Source of the DNA: Elusimicrobiota bacterium
Lineage (GTDB): Bacteria; Elusimicrobiota; Elusimicrobia; Elusimicrobiales; Elusimicrobiaceae
NCBI GenBank assembly: GCA_031259485.1
Contig: JAIRLH010000038.1
Location: 1 to 6,081 of the forward strand
Direction: 5' to 3'
DNA length: 6,081 bases
Shown here piece by piece: positions 5,824-6,081 of this stretch. The notes beneath the pieces were generated by a model. The model saw nothing but the letters and a program-made list of their open reading frames with translations, made no database searches and was not told the origin of the DNA. How positions within the stretch are numbered: position 1 is the stretch's first letter; each line of letters starts with the position of its first letter. Both the position numbers and the translations under genes were made by a program.

Positions 5824-6081
5824 GCGCCCTCGTTGGAGGACTGGCAGTTAACGCAGTACCTCGCGAAAGGCAGGGCCCGGATTCTTTTCTTTGGTATGAA
5901 GCAGCGGCAGTACTCGCAACGGCCGTATATGCCTTTCGTTATCCGGCGCAGGGCTGCTTCAATCTGGTCAAGCAAAGCCTGCGAATTGCCGTTAAGCTCA
6001 AACAAGACTTCCTTATCAAGACTTTGGGAAGCCAGATCCGCGTCGTCGCCGACTTCGGGTTCCGGCATTTCGGTTTCTTTT
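5817..6081 (-). CDS. DksA/TraR family C4 zinc-finger protein (5' end outside window)
   Basis: Members of this family bind in the RNA polymerase secondary channel and modulate transcription, often with ppGpp. Numbering from the Met at 6068, the visible 83 residues contain D8-x-x-D11-x-A13, matching the DxxDxA tip motif of E. coli DksA (D71, D74, A76). An amphipathic helix follows, and then a C4 zinc finger C51-x2-C54-x17-C72-x2-C75, with YGRCEYC at 48-54. An additional C56 follows the first pair. The reading frame stays open from 6068 to the window edge (codons for K-E-T-E), no Shine-Dalgarno precedes the ATG at 6068, and the first arm of the coiled coil would be missing if translation began there. 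The true start is therefore probably beyond 6081, giving the usual length near 120 aa. It converges on the sulfatase-fold gene with a 13-base gap. The family is clear; whether it is a functional DksA or a smaller specialised relative is not decided. Confidence 0.93.
   Translation of the reverse strand, partial: KETEMPEPEVGDDADLASQSLDKEVLFELNGNSQALLDQIEAALRRITKGIYGRCEYCRCFIPKKRIRALPFARYCVNCQSSNEGAK

Noticed and set aside
1..6081. Search for tRNA, rRNA, CRISPR, insertion sequences and known riboswitches
   Set aside because: No cloverleaf, regularly spaced repeat, transposase or recognisable aptamer core was seen on either strand. The thrS leader has no T-box motif, and the genes are all core functions.

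Overview
This is an ordinary chromosomal housekeeping segment of a bacterium. I see no mobile element, CRISPR array, prophage, tRNA or rRNA gene, and no convincing undescribed system. It holds five protein genes: dxr, cdsA, thrS, a membrane-anchored sulfatase-fold enzyme of the LtaS/EptA superfamily, and a DksA/TraR-type zinc-finger protein whose 5' end lies beyond the window. Coding sequence is GC-rich (many GCG, GCC and CGC codons), while the gaps between genes are markedly AT-rich apart from one CG-rich palindrome. The MEP isoprenoid pathway, CDP-diacylglycerol synthesis, a bacterial threonyl-tRNA synthetase and a DksA-like protein fit a bacterium that is probably Gram-negative in envelope type. 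A lineage such as Elusimicrobiota is possible, but that is a guess from general look and gene order, not a demonstrated placement.

Layout, left to right. Positions 7-51 hold a strong terminator hairpin that ends the leftward transcript. dxr (64-1260) and cdsA (1257-2069) are on the minus strand and form a tightly coupled pair with a 4-base GTGA overlap. The 132-base gap at 2070-2201 holds an AT-rich leader with no Shine-Dalgarno, two TATAAT hexamers, and a small repeat cluster with alternative pairings. thrS (2202-3947, minus) encodes a synthetase that lacks the N-terminal TGS domain but keeps its editing and catalytic residues. The divergent gap at 3948-4042 holds the thrS ribosome binding site, a CG-rich hairpin, and a shared AT-rich promoter zone. 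The sulfatase-fold gene (4043-5803, plus) converges with the DksA-like gene (5817 to beyond 6081, minus), leaving only 13 bases between the stop codons.

How the genes fit together. cdsA makes CDP-diacylglycerol for phospholipids and dxr commits carbon to isoprenoids, including the undecaprenyl carrier, so the pair supplies envelope building blocks. In many bacteria the two sit in a longer frr-uppS-cdsA-dxr-rseP cluster; here only the core pair is present, bounded by thrS upstream and a terminator downstream. The sulfatase-fold enzyme probably modifies an envelope lipid or glycan by phosphotransfer, which would draw on the same lipid pool, but its substrate is unknown. The DksA-like protein probably acts on RNA polymerase.

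The points most worth a second look are the replacement of a normally conserved active-site histidine by proline in Dxr, the TGS-less ThrS with a stop codon just upstream of its start, the CG-rich hairpin in the thrS leader, and a serine in place of the usual threonine nucleophile in the sulfatase-fold enzyme.
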